A stretch of DNA of 36,521 nt from Rhodopirellula sp. (GTDB taxonomy: Bacteria; Planctomycetota; Planctomycetia; Pirellulales; Thermoguttaceae): positions 1 to 36,521 of the forward strand of contig JAAYEH010000221.1 of NCBI GenBank assembly GCA_012728855.1, in the 5' to 3' direction. Under the pieces are notes generated by a model. The model ran no database searches. It worked only from the letters and a program-made list of their open reading frames with translations, and was not told the origin of the DNA. A program made the translations under genes and the position numbers. Positions 7,369-16,312 of the stretch are shown one piece after another; position 1 is the first letter of the stretch; every line of letters begins with the position of its first letter.

Positions 7369-8703
7369 CTACAGATGATAGGGATGCCGCTGGGGCCGCC
7401 CGAGCAAGCGGTTGGCCTGTTCGTCGCCGACGACCTGCTGCTTCACCCCGTCGAACTGCAACCTCCGTCCCAGCAGCCAGGCGAGGTTCCCCAGGTTGCA
7501 TAGGGTGGCGGTGCGGTGGCCGATCTCAATATCCACCGCCGGCCGGTAGGACGGGTCGCGGATGGCTTTCATCCAGTCGGCCTCGTGATTCATCGTGAAA
7601 TCTTCACACTCATCGGTGCGGTAAGGCTCGAAGCCGCCCGCCGGCGTCTTGAAATTGATCGCCTCGGGCTCCGCGGCTCGATAGGCGCCCTCCCATTCCA
7701 GCACCAGCCGGCCGTGCTCGCCCCAGAAGACGTTGCCGAATTCCGTCTTGCCGACCTTGTCGCCCGGTTGCGCCCATACCAGCGTCCAATCGGGATCCTT
7801 GAACTTGTAGACAACTTCCATCGTGAGAGGATTGTCCCAGAGGCCCTTTGTCGGCGGCGCACCGGTGGCTTCGACCGTGAAGGAGACCTGCCGGTCGGCG
7901 TTCATGCACCAGAGGATCGTGCTGAACTGATGGGCGCCGCGGTCGCGGATGTTTCCGCCACCGGATTCGAGGAACCAGCGGAAGGTGCCCGGATGGTAAG
8001 CCTTGTTGTAGCTGCGCCAGGGAAGCGGGCCCACCCATAGATCCCAGTCGAGCTGTGGCGGGGGCGCGCTGTCGGCTTCGAAGCCGCCTTCGGGGTTGGG
8101 ATAGTGCCAGCAACTCACTTTGGAGACCTTGCCGACGATTCCGTTGCGGATGGCCCTGCACGTATGCCAGGCGCCTTTGCCGCTGCGGCCTTGCGCGCCG
8201 ACCTGGACCGCACGCCGATACTTCCGGGCCGCGGCCACCATGGCCCGGCCTTCCTCGATCGTGACCGAGGCCGGTTTTTCCACGTAGACGTGCTTGCCGG
8301 TCTCGCAGGCGTGGACCGTCTGAACGGCGTGCCAGTGGTCGGGCGTGGAGATGATCACCGCATCGATGTCCGCCCGCCCAAGCAGGTGACGATAGTCGCG
8401 GTAGACTGCGATCTCGCCAGCCTTGGCCTCGGCCTCGACCGACTTCAGCGCCTCGGCGAGTCTGCCGTCGTCGCAGTCGCAGAGGGCCGCGATGCGAACT
8501 TTTCCTTGCTTCTGGAACTCTTGCGCGTCGCGAAGGTGTTTTCGGCCCATGCCGCCGAGGCCGATATGGCCCAGCACGATCCGATCGTTGGCGCCCAGCC
8601 TTCCCGGCTGCGCCAGGGCGGTGGAGGGAATCAGGTACGGGGTCGCCAGAATTCCCGTCGCTGCCAGGAGTTCACGACGGTCCATTCTCGATTGCTGGTT
8701 CAC
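7369..8703 (-). CDS. Tat-exported Gfo/Idh/MocA family oxidoreductase
   Basis: This is an NAD(P)-dependent sugar or inositol dehydrogenase-like protein of the type planctomycetes export in large numbers. The start is placed at GTG 8703, because AAGGAG (8710-8715) sits 6 bases upstream; an ATG at 8733 would add 10 residues before it. The N-terminus has a twin-arginine signal (MDRRELLAATG, cleavage probably after ALA). The Rossmann motif GHIGLGGMG follows near residue 45, and VEKPASVTIEEG gives the family EKP motif near 135. The C-terminal half has the expected WDLWVGP and GGGNIRDRGAHQ segments. Substrate cannot be told from sequence. It is convergent with the 811-aa gene (90 bases between stops). 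Confidence 0.9.
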   Translation of the reverse strand: MNQQSRMDRRELLAATGILATPYLIPSTALAQPGRLGANDRIVLGHIGLGGMGRKHLRDAQEFQKQGKVRIAALCDCDDGRLAEALKSVEAEAKAGEIAVYRDYRHLLGRADIDAVIISTPDHWHAVQTVHACETGKHVYVEKPASVTIEEGRAMVAAARKYRRAVQVGAQGRSGKGAWHTCRAIRNGIVGKVSKVSCWHYPNPEGGFEADSAPPPQLDWDLWVGPLPWRSYNKAYHPGTFRWFLESGGGNIRDRGAHQFSTILWCMNADRQVSFTVEATGAPPTKGLWDNPLTMEVVYKFKDPDWTLVWAQPGDKVGKTEFGNVFWGEHGRLVLEWEGAYRAAEPEAINFKTPAGGFEPYRTDECEDFTMNHEADWMKAIRDPSYRPAVDIEIGHRTATLCNLGNLAWLLGRRLQFDGVKQQVVGDEQANRLLGRPQRHPYHL

Positions 8704-8851
8704 GGAATTCTCCTTGCTTGGCATCGGCGACAAGACAAACGGCCTTCACAAAACGTGGACTGGCACACCGACATTGTCAAGAACCTCGGAAAGCAATGCA
8801 AGTCGAGGGTGCCTGTCGTCGTGTTGTCGGGGCTTCTGAGTATCGCTTTTC

Positions 8852-10621
8852 TCAGGGCAGATGGATCCGGAATGCGGTCCCCTGGCCGAGTCGGCTATCG
8901 ACGGAGACCGTGCCGCCATGCGCAGTGGCGATGTGCTTAACGATCGCCAGGCCCAGCCCTGTTCCGCCGAGCCTGTCGCTGCGAGCCTTGTCGACGCGAT
9001 AGAACCGCTCGAACAAACGGGGCAGGTGCTTCGGCTCGATGCCCGGGCCTTCGTCGGAAACCTCGAGCACGATACCTCCATTCTCCGGATAAGCACGGAT
9101 GCGAACCACACTTCCCTCGGGGCCGTACTTCACGGCATTGTCGACCAGGTTGGCGACGGCCTGCTCCAGCAGTTGCGTGTTGATCGGTGCTTCCAGTTCG
9201 GAATGGCTCTCGCACACCAGCCGGATTCGCTTGCGATCGGCATGAGCCTGGTACATCTGCGCCACGGCATCGAGCACCTCGTCGATCCGGCCGGGCACGA
9301 GATTGATGGTCCGATCTTCCGAATCCTTCTCGATGTTCGCCAGGCTGAGGATGTCGTTGACCAAGGCATCGAGACGGTTGGTCTGGTTGGAGATGATCTT
9401 CAGAAACCGCTCGGCGTTCTGCCGGTCGTCCAGGCCGCCTTCTTGCAGCGTTTCCACGAAGCCCTTGATCGAAGTGACGGGCGTGCGGAGTTCGTGGCCG
9501 GCATTGGCCACGAACTCGCGACGAACATTCTCCAGGCGACGCAAGCGAGTGACGTCGTTGAGCACCACCAGGGCGCCGATCCGGCGCTTCTGGCGGTCGT
9601 AGAGCGCCGTGCCGCTGGCGGTGAACCAGCGCTGTTGGCCGTCGCGGACAACGATGTCCCGTTTCTGCGGCCGGGGACTGGAAACCCCTTCCTCAACAAA
9701 TGCGAGCAAGTCGGCCTTGCGAAGCACCTCGTGAATCGGTCGCCCTCGCACCAAAGCCGGGTCGAGGCGAAACATTCGGCTGCACGCCGGATTGATGCCG
9801 ATGATTCTTCCTTCGCTGTCCAGTGCGAGCACTCCTTCATTCATGCTGTCGAGAATGGCGTCCTGCTCGTCGCGCTGCCGAACGATCGTGGCGATCCTCT
9901 CGTCGAGTTGCGATGCCATTTCATTCAAGGTCTCCGTCAGCGCAGTGATTTCCCGCGAGCCCTCCACACGTAATCGATGATCCAAATCGCCTTGCGCAAA
10001 ACGGGCGGCCCCTTCGCTGATGCGTTCGAGCGGCCGGCTGATCCGTCGCGCGATCCACCAGCTCAACGCAGTGAGCAGCACGACGGCCCCCGCTCCCGCG
10101 GCGAGCACTTGCCGCTTGAGGGTTGCCGCCACTCGCGTGATTTCAGAGGTCGCCCGAGCCGCGCGGACCACGGCGAGGACTTGCCCTTCGCGGATCAACG
10201 GCACCGCCAGGTAAGCCAATTCATCCTTGACGGTGTCGCTGTAACGGACCGAGTCGCCCACGGATCGGCCTCGGATCGCCTCGGCGAACTCCGGGCGGTT
10301 CGCATGGTTATCCATCAGGGCGGGCGTTTCTTCGGTATCGGCAACCACCTGCCCCGACGGCTCGATCACCGTGATGCGAAGCGACGTAGCGCGGCCGAGC
10401 CGCTTGGCAAGCTCGTTTAACTCCTCCGGATGCTCCCGCAATCGTACTCGCGTCACCAATTCAGCGAAGATCCGAGCGCTGGACTCCAAAGCCGCGCGGG
10501 TTTGCCACTGATGAAAACGTTCGAGCGCCTGCTCGCCATAGAACGACACGAGAAGCAGAGTCGCGACGGTAATCAGTACGTACGAAGGAAAAATCTGCCA
10601 GAAGAGCCGCCACCTCCGCAT
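8852..10621 (-). CDS. PhoR-like sensor histidine kinase
   Basis: The 589-aa membrane kinase has a transmembrane helix at about 8-30, a periplasmic sensor region to about 165, a second helix at about 168-190, a HAMP linker (about 190-242), a PAS domain (about 250-345; LDSMNEGVLALDSEGRIIGIN), a HisKA domain with phospho-acceptor His near residue 376 (NAGHELRTPVTS), and a HATPase domain (N box NLVDNAVKYG, then DEGPGI and GGTGLGLAI). This order is typical of PhoR/WalK-type phosphate or envelope sensors. The start at 10621 is chosen because GGGAGG precedes it by about 7 bases; an in-frame ATG at 10693 would add 24 unrelated residues. No response regulator or phoU/pst gene lies next to it here. Confidence 0.92.
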   Translation of the reverse strand: MRRWRLFWQIFPSYVLITVATLLLVSFYGEQALERFHQWQTRAALESSARIFAELVTRVRLREHPEELNELAKRLGRATSLRITVIEPSGQVVADTEETPALMDNHANRPEFAEAIRGRSVGDSVRYSDTVKDELAYLAVPLIREGQVLAVVRAARATSEITRVAATLKRQVLAAGAGAVVLLTALSWWIARRISRPLERISEGAARFAQGDLDHRLRVEGSREITALTETLNEMASQLDERIATIVRQRDEQDAILDSMNEGVLALDSEGRIIGINPACSRMFRLDPALVRGRPIHEVLRKADLLAFVEEGVSSPRPQKRDIVVRDGQQRWFTASGTALYDRQKRRIGALVVLNDVTRLRRLENVRREFVANAGHELRTPVTSIKGFVETLQEGGLDDRQNAERFLKIISNQTNRLDALVNDILSLANIEKDSEDRTINLVPGRIDEVLDAVAQMYQAHADRKRIRLVCESHSELEAPINTQLLEQAVANLVDNAVKYGPEGSVVRIRAYPENGGIVLEVSDEGPGIEPKHLPRLFERFYRVDKARSDRLGGTGLGLAIVKHIATAHGGTVSVDSRLGQGTAFRIHLP

Positions 10622-10737
10622 CGATTCGCCTCCCGAAAACCTCTTGGTATCGTGCCCGACGTCATCCTTTTGTCGAACCAATTCTCGCATCATATCGCAA
10701 TCGGACCTCGATCCGCAACGCGGGCGGGGGGATTGCT

Positions 10738-10762
10738 TTTCCCGGTGGCAAGCGGGATCTAC
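10738..10762. repeat. Half copy of the REPIN-like element
   Basis: The segment ggcaagcgggatctac at 10747-10762 matches the right arm of the elements at 12001-12080, 20781-20887 and 25854-25917. The preceding bases (tcccggt) are degenerate and the left arm is missing. It ends one base before the -35 of the kdsD promoter. Confidence 0.55.
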
Positions 10763-10763
10763 A

Positions 10764-10792
10764 TTGCCGTTGGGCGCTGCTGCGGTTAGAAT
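10764..10792 (+). promoter_or_regulatory. Promoter for kdsD
   Basis: TTGCCG (10764-10769), 17 bases, TAGAAT (10787-10792) is a good sigma-70-type promoter in the divergent gap between the kinase and kdsD. The likely start of transcription near 10799 gives a leader of about 40 bases. Confidence 0.55.
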
Positions 10793-10837
10793 CGCCCTCT
10801 GCTATCTTGCAAAAACCGATCGTCAAGGAAGACGTCG

Positions 10838-11953
10838 ATGAGCACGGACGCCGCTTACTCCCCGGCCAGGTTGAGCCCTTTCGAACAACTCCGCTTCGCC
10901 CGCCAGATCATTCAGTCGGAAGGTCGGGCTTTGGGCGACCTGGCCGCTCGCCTGGATAGCGGTTTTTGCCGCGCGGTGGATACGGTTTACCTCTGTTGTG
11001 GAAGCGTTATTGTCACGGGAATTGGAAAAGCTGGGCTGATTGGGCAAAAAATTGTGGCAACACTGGCTTCGACGGGAACCCGTAGCCATTGGCTGCACCC
11101 TGCCGAAGCGGTCCACGGCGACCTGGGACGCATCCACTCCAGCGACGTAGTTCTTGTACTATCTCAGAGTGGCGAGACGGAGGAGGTCGTTCGTTTGTTG
11201 CCTTCGTTGGCGGATCTGCGGGTTCCCGTGCTCGCGCTGACGGGATCGGCCGACAGCACGTTGGGACGCGCCGCGACCGTGGTTCTCGAAATCGGGCAGG
11301 TTGAAGAAGCTTGTTCGCTCGGCCTGGCGCCGAGCACGAGCACGACCGCGATGTTGGCGTTGGGCGATGCCTTGGCGCTGGTCGTTAGCCGAATGCGCAG
11401 TTTTGGCCGGGAGGACTTCGCCCGCTTCCACCCGGCCGGCAGCTTGGGCCGTAAACTGAGTCGGGTTGAACACCATATGCGTCCCTTGACGCGGTGCCGG
11501 GTGGCACGGGATTCGAAAACGGTCCGCCAAGTGTTCGTCGATCTTAGCCGTCCGGGGCGCCGAACCGGTGCCATCATGCTGGTGGATGCCGAGGAAAAGC
11601 TGTCCGGGATCTTCACCGATAGCGATCTGGCACGACTGTTCGAGCGATGCCGGGATCGCGAATTCGATGGCCCGATACAAAACGTGATGACTCGCGGTCC
11701 CGTGGTCGTACTTTTGGGAACGGTGATGTCCGAGGCGCTGGGATTGATGGCTCGACGGAAGATCAGCGAGCTTCCCGTCGTGGACGACAGTGGGAGACCG
11801 TTGGGACTGATCGACGTGACCGATCTGGTGGGGGAACTTCCGGGCGACAGCGTCACTGAGGGAACTTGCGGCGGTTGGCCGCAGGGTTCGACCCAGGCGG
11901 TCTCGTTGCCCTACAGGGTGGTGCGTAAACCGGAAGACGACCGTGGCACGTAG
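10838..11953 (+). CDS. kdsD: Arabinose-5-phosphate isomerase (KpsF/GutQ/KdsD family)
   Basis: The enzyme interconverts ribulose-5-phosphate and arabinose-5-phosphate, the first step to Kdo for lipopolysaccharide. The 371-aa protein has an SIS domain (about 45-190; GIGKAGLIGQKI, HPAEAVHGDLG, LSQSGETEEV) and two CBS domains (about 215-340). The usual FHPGGSLGRKL linker reads FHPAGSLGRKL. The tail of about 25 residues after the CBS pair is not conserved. The start has AAGGAAG at 10827-10833. kdsC follows, so the pair makes Kdo precursors. GutQ-type activity on other sugar phosphates cannot be excluded, but the neighbour favours KdsD. Confidence 0.93.
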   Translation: MSTDAAYSPARLSPFEQLRFARQIIQSEGRALGDLAARLDSGFCRAVDTVYLCCGSVIVTGIGKAGLIGQKIVATLASTGTRSHWLHPAEAVHGDLGRIHSSDVVLVLSQSGETEEVVRLLPSLADLRVPVLALTGSADSTLGRAATVVLEIGQVEEACSLGLAPSTSTTAMLALGDALALVVSRMRSFGREDFARFHPAGSLGRKLSRVEHHMRPLTRCRVARDSKTVRQVFVDLSRPGRRTGAIMLVDAEEKLSGIFTDSDLARLFERCRDREFDGPIQNVMTRGPVVVLLGTVMSEALGLMARRKISELPVVDDSGRPLGLIDVTDLVGELPGDSVTEGTCGGWPQGSTQAVSLPYRVVRKPEDDRGT

Positions 11954-12000
11954 AAAGCATTCGGGCAAAAGAATTCAGCGTGGTCGCGACGCGGGTAGTT

Positions 12001-12080
12001 GGTAGATCCCGCTTGCCGCGCGGGATCTTGGTGATCGAGGGGGAACTTGGTGTCAAGCTCCCACTCGGCAAGCGGTACCT
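12001..12080. repeat. REPIN-like twin-hairpin element, copy A
   Basis: The left part (12001-12029) is a hairpin beginning ggtagatcccgcttgccg, and the right part (12056-12080) is close to its inverted copy, slightly degenerate (ctcccactcggcaagcgg). It lies between kdsD and kdsC, 25 bases before the kdsC start, so it is inside the operon and would be in the mRNA. Confidence 0.75.
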
Positions 12081-12105
12081 ATTGGAAGTCAGCGAGAAGG
12101 TGACG

Positions 12106-12627
12106 ATGAGCTTGGAAGAACGTTGCCAATCCATTGAGTTGGTTCTGTCGGACGTCGACGGAGTATTGACCGATGGCCACCTGGATTTCGACAACCAGGG
12201 GATTGAGACGAAGCGTTTTTACATTCGCGATGGGCTGGGCATTAAGCTTTGGCAGAAGGCGGGATACCGCTTCGGGGTGGTTACCACGCGAAGTTCGCAA
12301 ATCGTGAAACAGCGCGCGGCCGAGATGCAGATCTCGATAATCCGCCAGGGCGCCGAAGACAAACTGGCCACGGTTCGGGAGATTATCAAGCAGCAGAACC
12401 TTACGCCGCCGGCGGTGTGCTACATCGGCGACGATTTGCCGGACATGCCGGCCGCGAGTTTGGTGGGGCTGGGAGTGGCCGTGGCGGACGCCTGCCTGGA
12501 ACTTCGCGAGACGGCTCATTACGTGACCACGGCGCCCGGAGGCCGAGGCGCCGTCCGTGAAGTGATCGAGATGATCCTCCGTGCGCAGCGTCGTTGGGAC
12601 GATGTGGTTCAGGCTTACCGGACGTAA
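12106..12627 (+). CDS. kdsC: 3-deoxy-D-manno-octulosonate 8-phosphate phosphatase KdsC
   Basis: KdsC removes phosphate from Kdo-8-phosphate. The 173-aa protein is a short HAD phosphatase without a cap: LVLSDVDGVLTDG (nucleophile Asp and acid/base Asp) near residue 15, then GLGIKLWQKAGYRFGVVTTRSS, and YIGDDLPDMPA with metal-binding Asp residues near 106. The family length is 160-190 aa. Start 12106 is preferred: GAGAAGG precedes it at a good distance and the family begins there. An in-frame ATG at 11980 would add 42 residues translated from the REPIN-like element, so that extension is judged spurious. Confidence 0.93.
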   Translation: MSLEERCQSIELVLSDVDGVLTDGHLDFDNQGIETKRFYIRDGLGIKLWQKAGYRFGVVTTRSSQIVKQRAAEMQISIIRQGAEDKLATVREIIKQQNLTPPAVCYIGDDLPDMPAASLVGLGVAVADACLELRETAHYVTTAPGGRGAVREVIEMILRAQRRWDDVVQAYRT

Positions 12628-12671
12628 AGGCTCCAGACGCGTCCGCACTTCGGACCAAGGGATAGGCGGTT

Positions 12672-15600
12672 ATGGCCATGCCACGCATCGTTCGCATCGG
12701 CGGGAGCTTTGCGATCATGCTGGTGGCGTATTGGGCCTACGCACTGGTTGCGGTCCCGCTGATCGAACCAACGGTCGAGCCGAACCACGTGCGGCAGCTC
12801 ACCGAGGTCGAACGGCGAAGCGCCCTTCACGACGCCAATCATCGACTCGAATCGTTGCGTCCGCTCTTTCGCCCCGAGGTCGATTGGGAACTGGGCACTC
12901 CCTGGATTCTGGAAAGCGACCAGATCAAGCTCCTGCTACAGAACTACTCGAATCTGGGCAACGGCCGCGTCGAACTGGACCGTTGCACGCTCGTTTACAC
13001 GCCGGCGGAGCCGGTTGCCGATCCCGCCGAGCGAATACGCCGCTCCGTGGTGCTCCAGGCGTCCGACGGCGCGTTGTTGGAATTCGATGAAGAACTCGAC
13101 CTGCGACGCGGCAAGATTGGGCGTCTCATCTCCGGCCGCCTCATCGGACCGGTCACGATCCGTAGCGCCGGCCGAGAACTCACCCCCGAAGACGACCTTC
13201 ACATCACTACGAAAAACGTCGTCATCTCCGCGGACCGGATCCGGACGAACGAGCCGATCCGATTTCGATGGGGCCCCAACCATGGCAGCGGAGCCCAATT
13301 GCAGATCGATTTGCTCCATGAGGCGAATCCCGAGGCGTCGAGCAAACGGGCGCCCAAGATCAGCGGCCTCAAATCGCTTGAGATTCGACGGTTGGACTTG
13401 TTGCACCTGGAATTCCCGCAGCCAAAGCAGGCGGCCGAGACACCCGGGGAGACGGCCGAGAATCTGCGGATCGAGGTAAAATGCCGCGGCAAATTCCGTT
13501 TCGACGCGGTGCAGCGGCTGGCGACCTTTCACGATCATGTCGACGTGATGCAAATGCATGCCAGCGGCCCCAGCGACCAGATCAACTGCGAGCTGCTTTC
13601 AATCTATTTCGCGCGGCAGCGCAATGGGCTGGGTCGCCCGTCGGAGGAGCCACAGGCAGCAAGCGGCGAGACCGCCACGCTCGATCTCCAGCCGCGGCGG
13701 ATCGAGGCCACGGGCAACCCGGTTGTCGTGCGGGCGCCGAACCAGCAGTTTCAGGCCCGCGGCGACCGTCTGGAGTACGACGCATGGAGCGGCCGGATCC
13801 TCCTGGAAGGAAGTCAAGAGGTGTTCTTGCGGCAGGCGGACAATGAGATCCACGCCCGAGATGTGCAGTACCAACCGAGCGACACAAGTCGTATCGGTCA
13901 GGTGATTGCCCGGGGACCGGGCTGGCTTCGCGGCCAGGCCGACCAACGGCCGGGCCAACAACTGACGGCGCAATGGTCGGAACAGCTCCACGTTCGGCCG
14001 GTCGATCGCCAACAAGTGATTTCGCTGAGCGGGGGCGCTCGTCTGCAGTTTGCCGGAGTCGGGGATTTGGACGGCAAGGAGATTCATTTCTGGCTGTCGG
14101 AAGTCCCCTCGGGCGCGGATGGCAAGTCCACGCTCCGGCCCGACCGAATGCTCGCTCGAGGGCAGGTTCAATTGGCGTCGGCCCAGCTCTCGGGCAACGT
14201 CGAGCAACTCGAGGTCTGGTTCGAGGAACCGACGGCGAATGCTCAATCCGGCCTCGGGCCGGGCGGACCGCCGGGGCTGATGACACGGATCGGATCCCAA
14301 ATGGAGCGGGCGCAGTTGGCGATGGAGTTGGCCCGCCGCTTTCCCGCGGCACAACAGTACGCGCGGCGGCCAGCGCTACCGGCCGAGGGTCCTTTGCCAC
14401 TGGGAGCCGGCGATCCGAATTCCGCTTTGCCGCAACCTGCTTCAGACGGCGGCGCGGCCGGACCGTCCGATCCGGCGACGGGAGAAACGCCGGCCAACCA
14501 TTTCGAGATCGTCGGCAGATTGCTCCGCGCCAAGGTGAGGGTGCAGGCGGCCGAGTCTCAGCTTTCCGAGTTGATGGTCGATGGCAACGTCCGGTTCGCG
14601 CAATCGGCCACGGCCGGTGCGGCGGAGCGGCCCTTGGTGATCACCGGAGATCAAATCCACGTCCTCGATGCAGCCGAACCCCATGCAGCGGTCACGGTCA
14701 CCGGCAACCCGGCGCACTTCGAGGGGGGGGGCCTCGGGTTGACCGGATCGAACATCAACTTGAACCGGGGAACCAATCGCTTGTGGATCGACGGTCCCGG
14801 GCAGATGGACGTGCCGTTGGACCGCGACCTGGAAGGCCGCCCGATCCAGGACGCCGGCCCGCTGACCATCCTCTGGCAAACGCGGATGAGCTTCGACGGC
14901 AAGACCGCCCGTTTCGAGGAAGCCGTGGTTGCCAAGACGGCGATGCAACAACTCCAGGCCGAGACACTCGACGTTACTCTGAAGCGGTCGATTCGCTTTG
15001 CCGACCCGCGGACCCAACCCAAACCGGAGTTGGAACAGATCGTCTGCCTCGGCGGAGTCCAGATGGAAAGCCGCACCTTCGACCAGTATGGGCTGGTCTC
15101 CCACGATTCCATGCAGATCGACGACCTCGCCATCCAGTTGATTTCCGGCGAAATGACGGCCCGCGGGCCGGGGCGGCTGACCAGCCATCGTCGTAATTCG
15201 GGCGAACTGCTGCCGGGCTTTGCCATGCCGGCGGGAGGCGGCGCAGCCGACGAGGCGGATGCCGCGGAGAAGCCGTTGAATTACCTCGAAGTGCGGTTTC
15301 AGAAGAACATTACCGGCAACGTCCATCACCAGTCGGCCACGTTCCACCAGCAGGTTCGCGCGACCTTCGGCCCGGTGCGTTCCTGGGAGGACAAGCTCAA
15401 CGGCGACAACCCCGACGCACTGGGCCCGCAAGCGGCGGTGCTCAGTTGCGACGAGATGACGGTGGTCCGCATGCCTCAGCCGGGCGGCGGTTCGCCCGCC
15501 GTGGAACTTCTCGCCTCGGGCAACACGCTCGTCGAAGGCGCAGCATTCACGGCGCGTGCCAACCGCATGACCTACGCCCAGGCCAAGGATCAGTTGATTC

Positions 15601-15776
15601 TGGAGGGTGACGGCTGGACCGACGCTCAATTATACTATCAGTCGGTTCCGGGCGGCCCAACCTCCCACTTCCCTGCTCAGAAGATCCTGTTTTATCCGTC
15701 AACGCGACGCGTCGATGCCGCCGGTGCGAAGGCATTGGAGTTGAACCAGCTTCCGCGAATGGACCGCAAACCTTGA
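12672..15776 (+). CDS. Very long LptC/LptA (OstA)-like protein, probable LPS transport bridge
   Basis: The 1034-aa protein follows kdsD-kdsC exactly where proteobacteria have lptC and lptA. It has one N-terminal hydrophobic segment (about 8-28) as a membrane anchor, then beta-rich sequence. Several segments resemble the OstA/LptA jelly-roll repeat, for example near residues 275-315 (GKFRFDAVQRLATFHDHVDV), 342-400 (TGNPVVVRAPNQQFQARGD, LEYDAWSGRILLEG), 610-720 (VTGNPAHFEG), 730-770 and 947-990 (RANRMTYAQAKDQLILEG). In this family the pattern is a gained or lost polar region, a modified function and a LEY-x-G-x-LEG strand pair. E. coli LptC and LptA are each under 200 aa, so this is a fused or expanded version. 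Linkers at about 530-605 are Pro/Gly/Ala-rich. Exact unit borders need a structural prediction. Confidence 0.75.
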   Translation: MAMPRIVRIGGSFAIMLVAYWAYALVAVPLIEPTVEPNHVRQLTEVERRSALHDANHRLESLRPLFRPEVDWELGTPWILESDQIKLLLQNYSNLGNGRVELDRCTLVYTPAEPVADPAERIRRSVVLQASDGALLEFDEELDLRRGKIGRLISGRLIGPVTIRSAGRELTPEDDLHITTKNVVISADRIRTNEPIRFRWGPNHGSGAQLQIDLLHEANPEASSKRAPKISGLKSLEIRRLDLLHLEFPQPKQAAETPGETAENLRIEVKCRGKFRFDAVQRLATFHDHVDVMQMHASGPSDQINCELLSIYFARQRNGLGRPSEEPQAASGETATLDLQPRRIEATGNPVVVRAPNQQFQARGDRLEYDAWSGRILLEGSQEVFLRQADNEIHARDVQYQPSDTSRIGQVIARGPGWLRGQADQRPGQQLTAQWSEQLHVRPVDRQQVISLSGGARLQFAGVGDLDGKEIHFWLSEVPSGADGKSTLRPDRMLARGQVQLASAQLSGNVEQLEVWFEEPTANAQSGLGPGGPPGLMTRIGSQMERAQLAMELARRFPAAQQYARRPALPAEGPLPLGAGDPNSALPQPASDGGAAGPSDPATGETPANHFEIVGRLLRAKVRVQAAESQLSELMVDGNVRFAQSATAGAAERPLVITGDQIHVLDAAEPHAAVTVTGNPAHFEGGGLGLTGSNINLNRGTNRLWIDGPGQMDVPLDRDLEGRPIQDAGPLTILWQTRMSFDGKTARFEEAVVAKTAMQQLQAETLDVTLKRSIRFADPRTQPKPELEQIVCLGGVQMESRTFDQYGLVSHDSMQIDDLAIQLISGEMTARGPGRLTSHRRNSGELLPGFAMPAGGGAADEADAAEKPLNYLEVRFQKNITGNVHHQSATFHQQVRATFGPVRSWEDKLNGDNPDALGPQAAVLSCDEMTVVRMPQPGGGSPAVELLASGNTLVEGAAFTARANRMTYAQAKDQLILEGDGWTDAQLYYQSVPGGPTSHFPAQKILFYPSTRRVDAAGAKALELNQLPRMDRKP

Positions 15777-16312
15777 GAATACTGCTCACCGAAGAACAGC
15801 TTCGCCAGCGGATTCGTCGCATGGCCGGCGAGATTGCCGAGCATTATCACGACCGTCCGCTGACGATCGTCGGCGTGATGATCGGCAGCATCGTGCTCTT
15901 GGCCGACTTGATTCGGCTGATCGAGATGCCGTTGCGTGTCGAGTTGGTTCAAGCCCGCAGCTATCGCCGCAAAAGCACCAAGCCCGGCCCGTTGGTGCTG
16001 AACTTGGACCTTCTCTCCTCCGATGTGCGGGGCCGTGATGTGCTGTTGGTGGACGACATTTTCGACACGGGCCGTACCCTGTGGGAATTGGTGCCGCAAT
16101 TGGACGAACTCGGGCCGGCGAGCATCCGCACCGCCGTGCTGTTGCGAAAAAAGGGCCGTTGCGAAGTTGCGTTCCAGCCCGACTACGTCGGCTTCGACAT
16201 CCCCGACACCTTTGTCGTCGGCTACGGTCTCGATTACAACGATCTCTACCGGAACCTGCCGCATGTGGCGTCGTTAGACTCCGAGGAGATCGGCCAGGAG
16301 GCCGGCCCGTGA
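15773..16312 (+). CDS. hpt: Hypoxanthine phosphoribosyltransferase
   Basis: The enzyme salvages hypoxanthine (and often guanine) to nucleotides using PRPP. The 179-aa protein has the family pattern: LTEEQLRQRIRRMAGEI, GVMIGSIVLLADLIR, the flexible loop AQARSYRRKST-like VQARSYRRKST, the PRPP-binding loop VLLVDDIFDTGRTL near residue 92, and YVGFDIPDTFVVGYGLDYNDLYRNLP near the C-terminus. It starts with TTG at 15773, overlapping the preceding stop (TTGA), so translation is coupled. A purine-salvage gene inside an envelope operon is not obviously functional and may just be co-transcribed. Confidence 0.95.
   Translation: MRILLTEEQLRQRIRRMAGEIAEHYHDRPLTIVGVMIGSIVLLADLIRLIEMPLRVELVQARSYRRKSTKPGPLVLNLDLLSSDVRGRDVLLVDDIFDTGRTLWELVPQLDELGPASIRTAVLLRKKGRCEVAFQPDYVGFDIPDTFVVGYGLDYNDLYRNLPHVASLDSEEIGQEAGP

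Noticed and set aside
8861..9973. 370-codon plus-strand frame opposite the histidine kinase
   Set aside because: The minus strand has all kinase boxes in order; the plus frame is an artefact.
11980..12105. Upstream ATG adding 42 residues to KdsC
   Set aside because: The extension is translated from the repeat element; 12106 has a ribosome binding site and fits the family length.
13973..15196. 407-codon frame inside the LptC/LptA-like gene
   Set aside because: Very Arg/Gly-rich with no motif; the main frame continues through with OstA-like strands.
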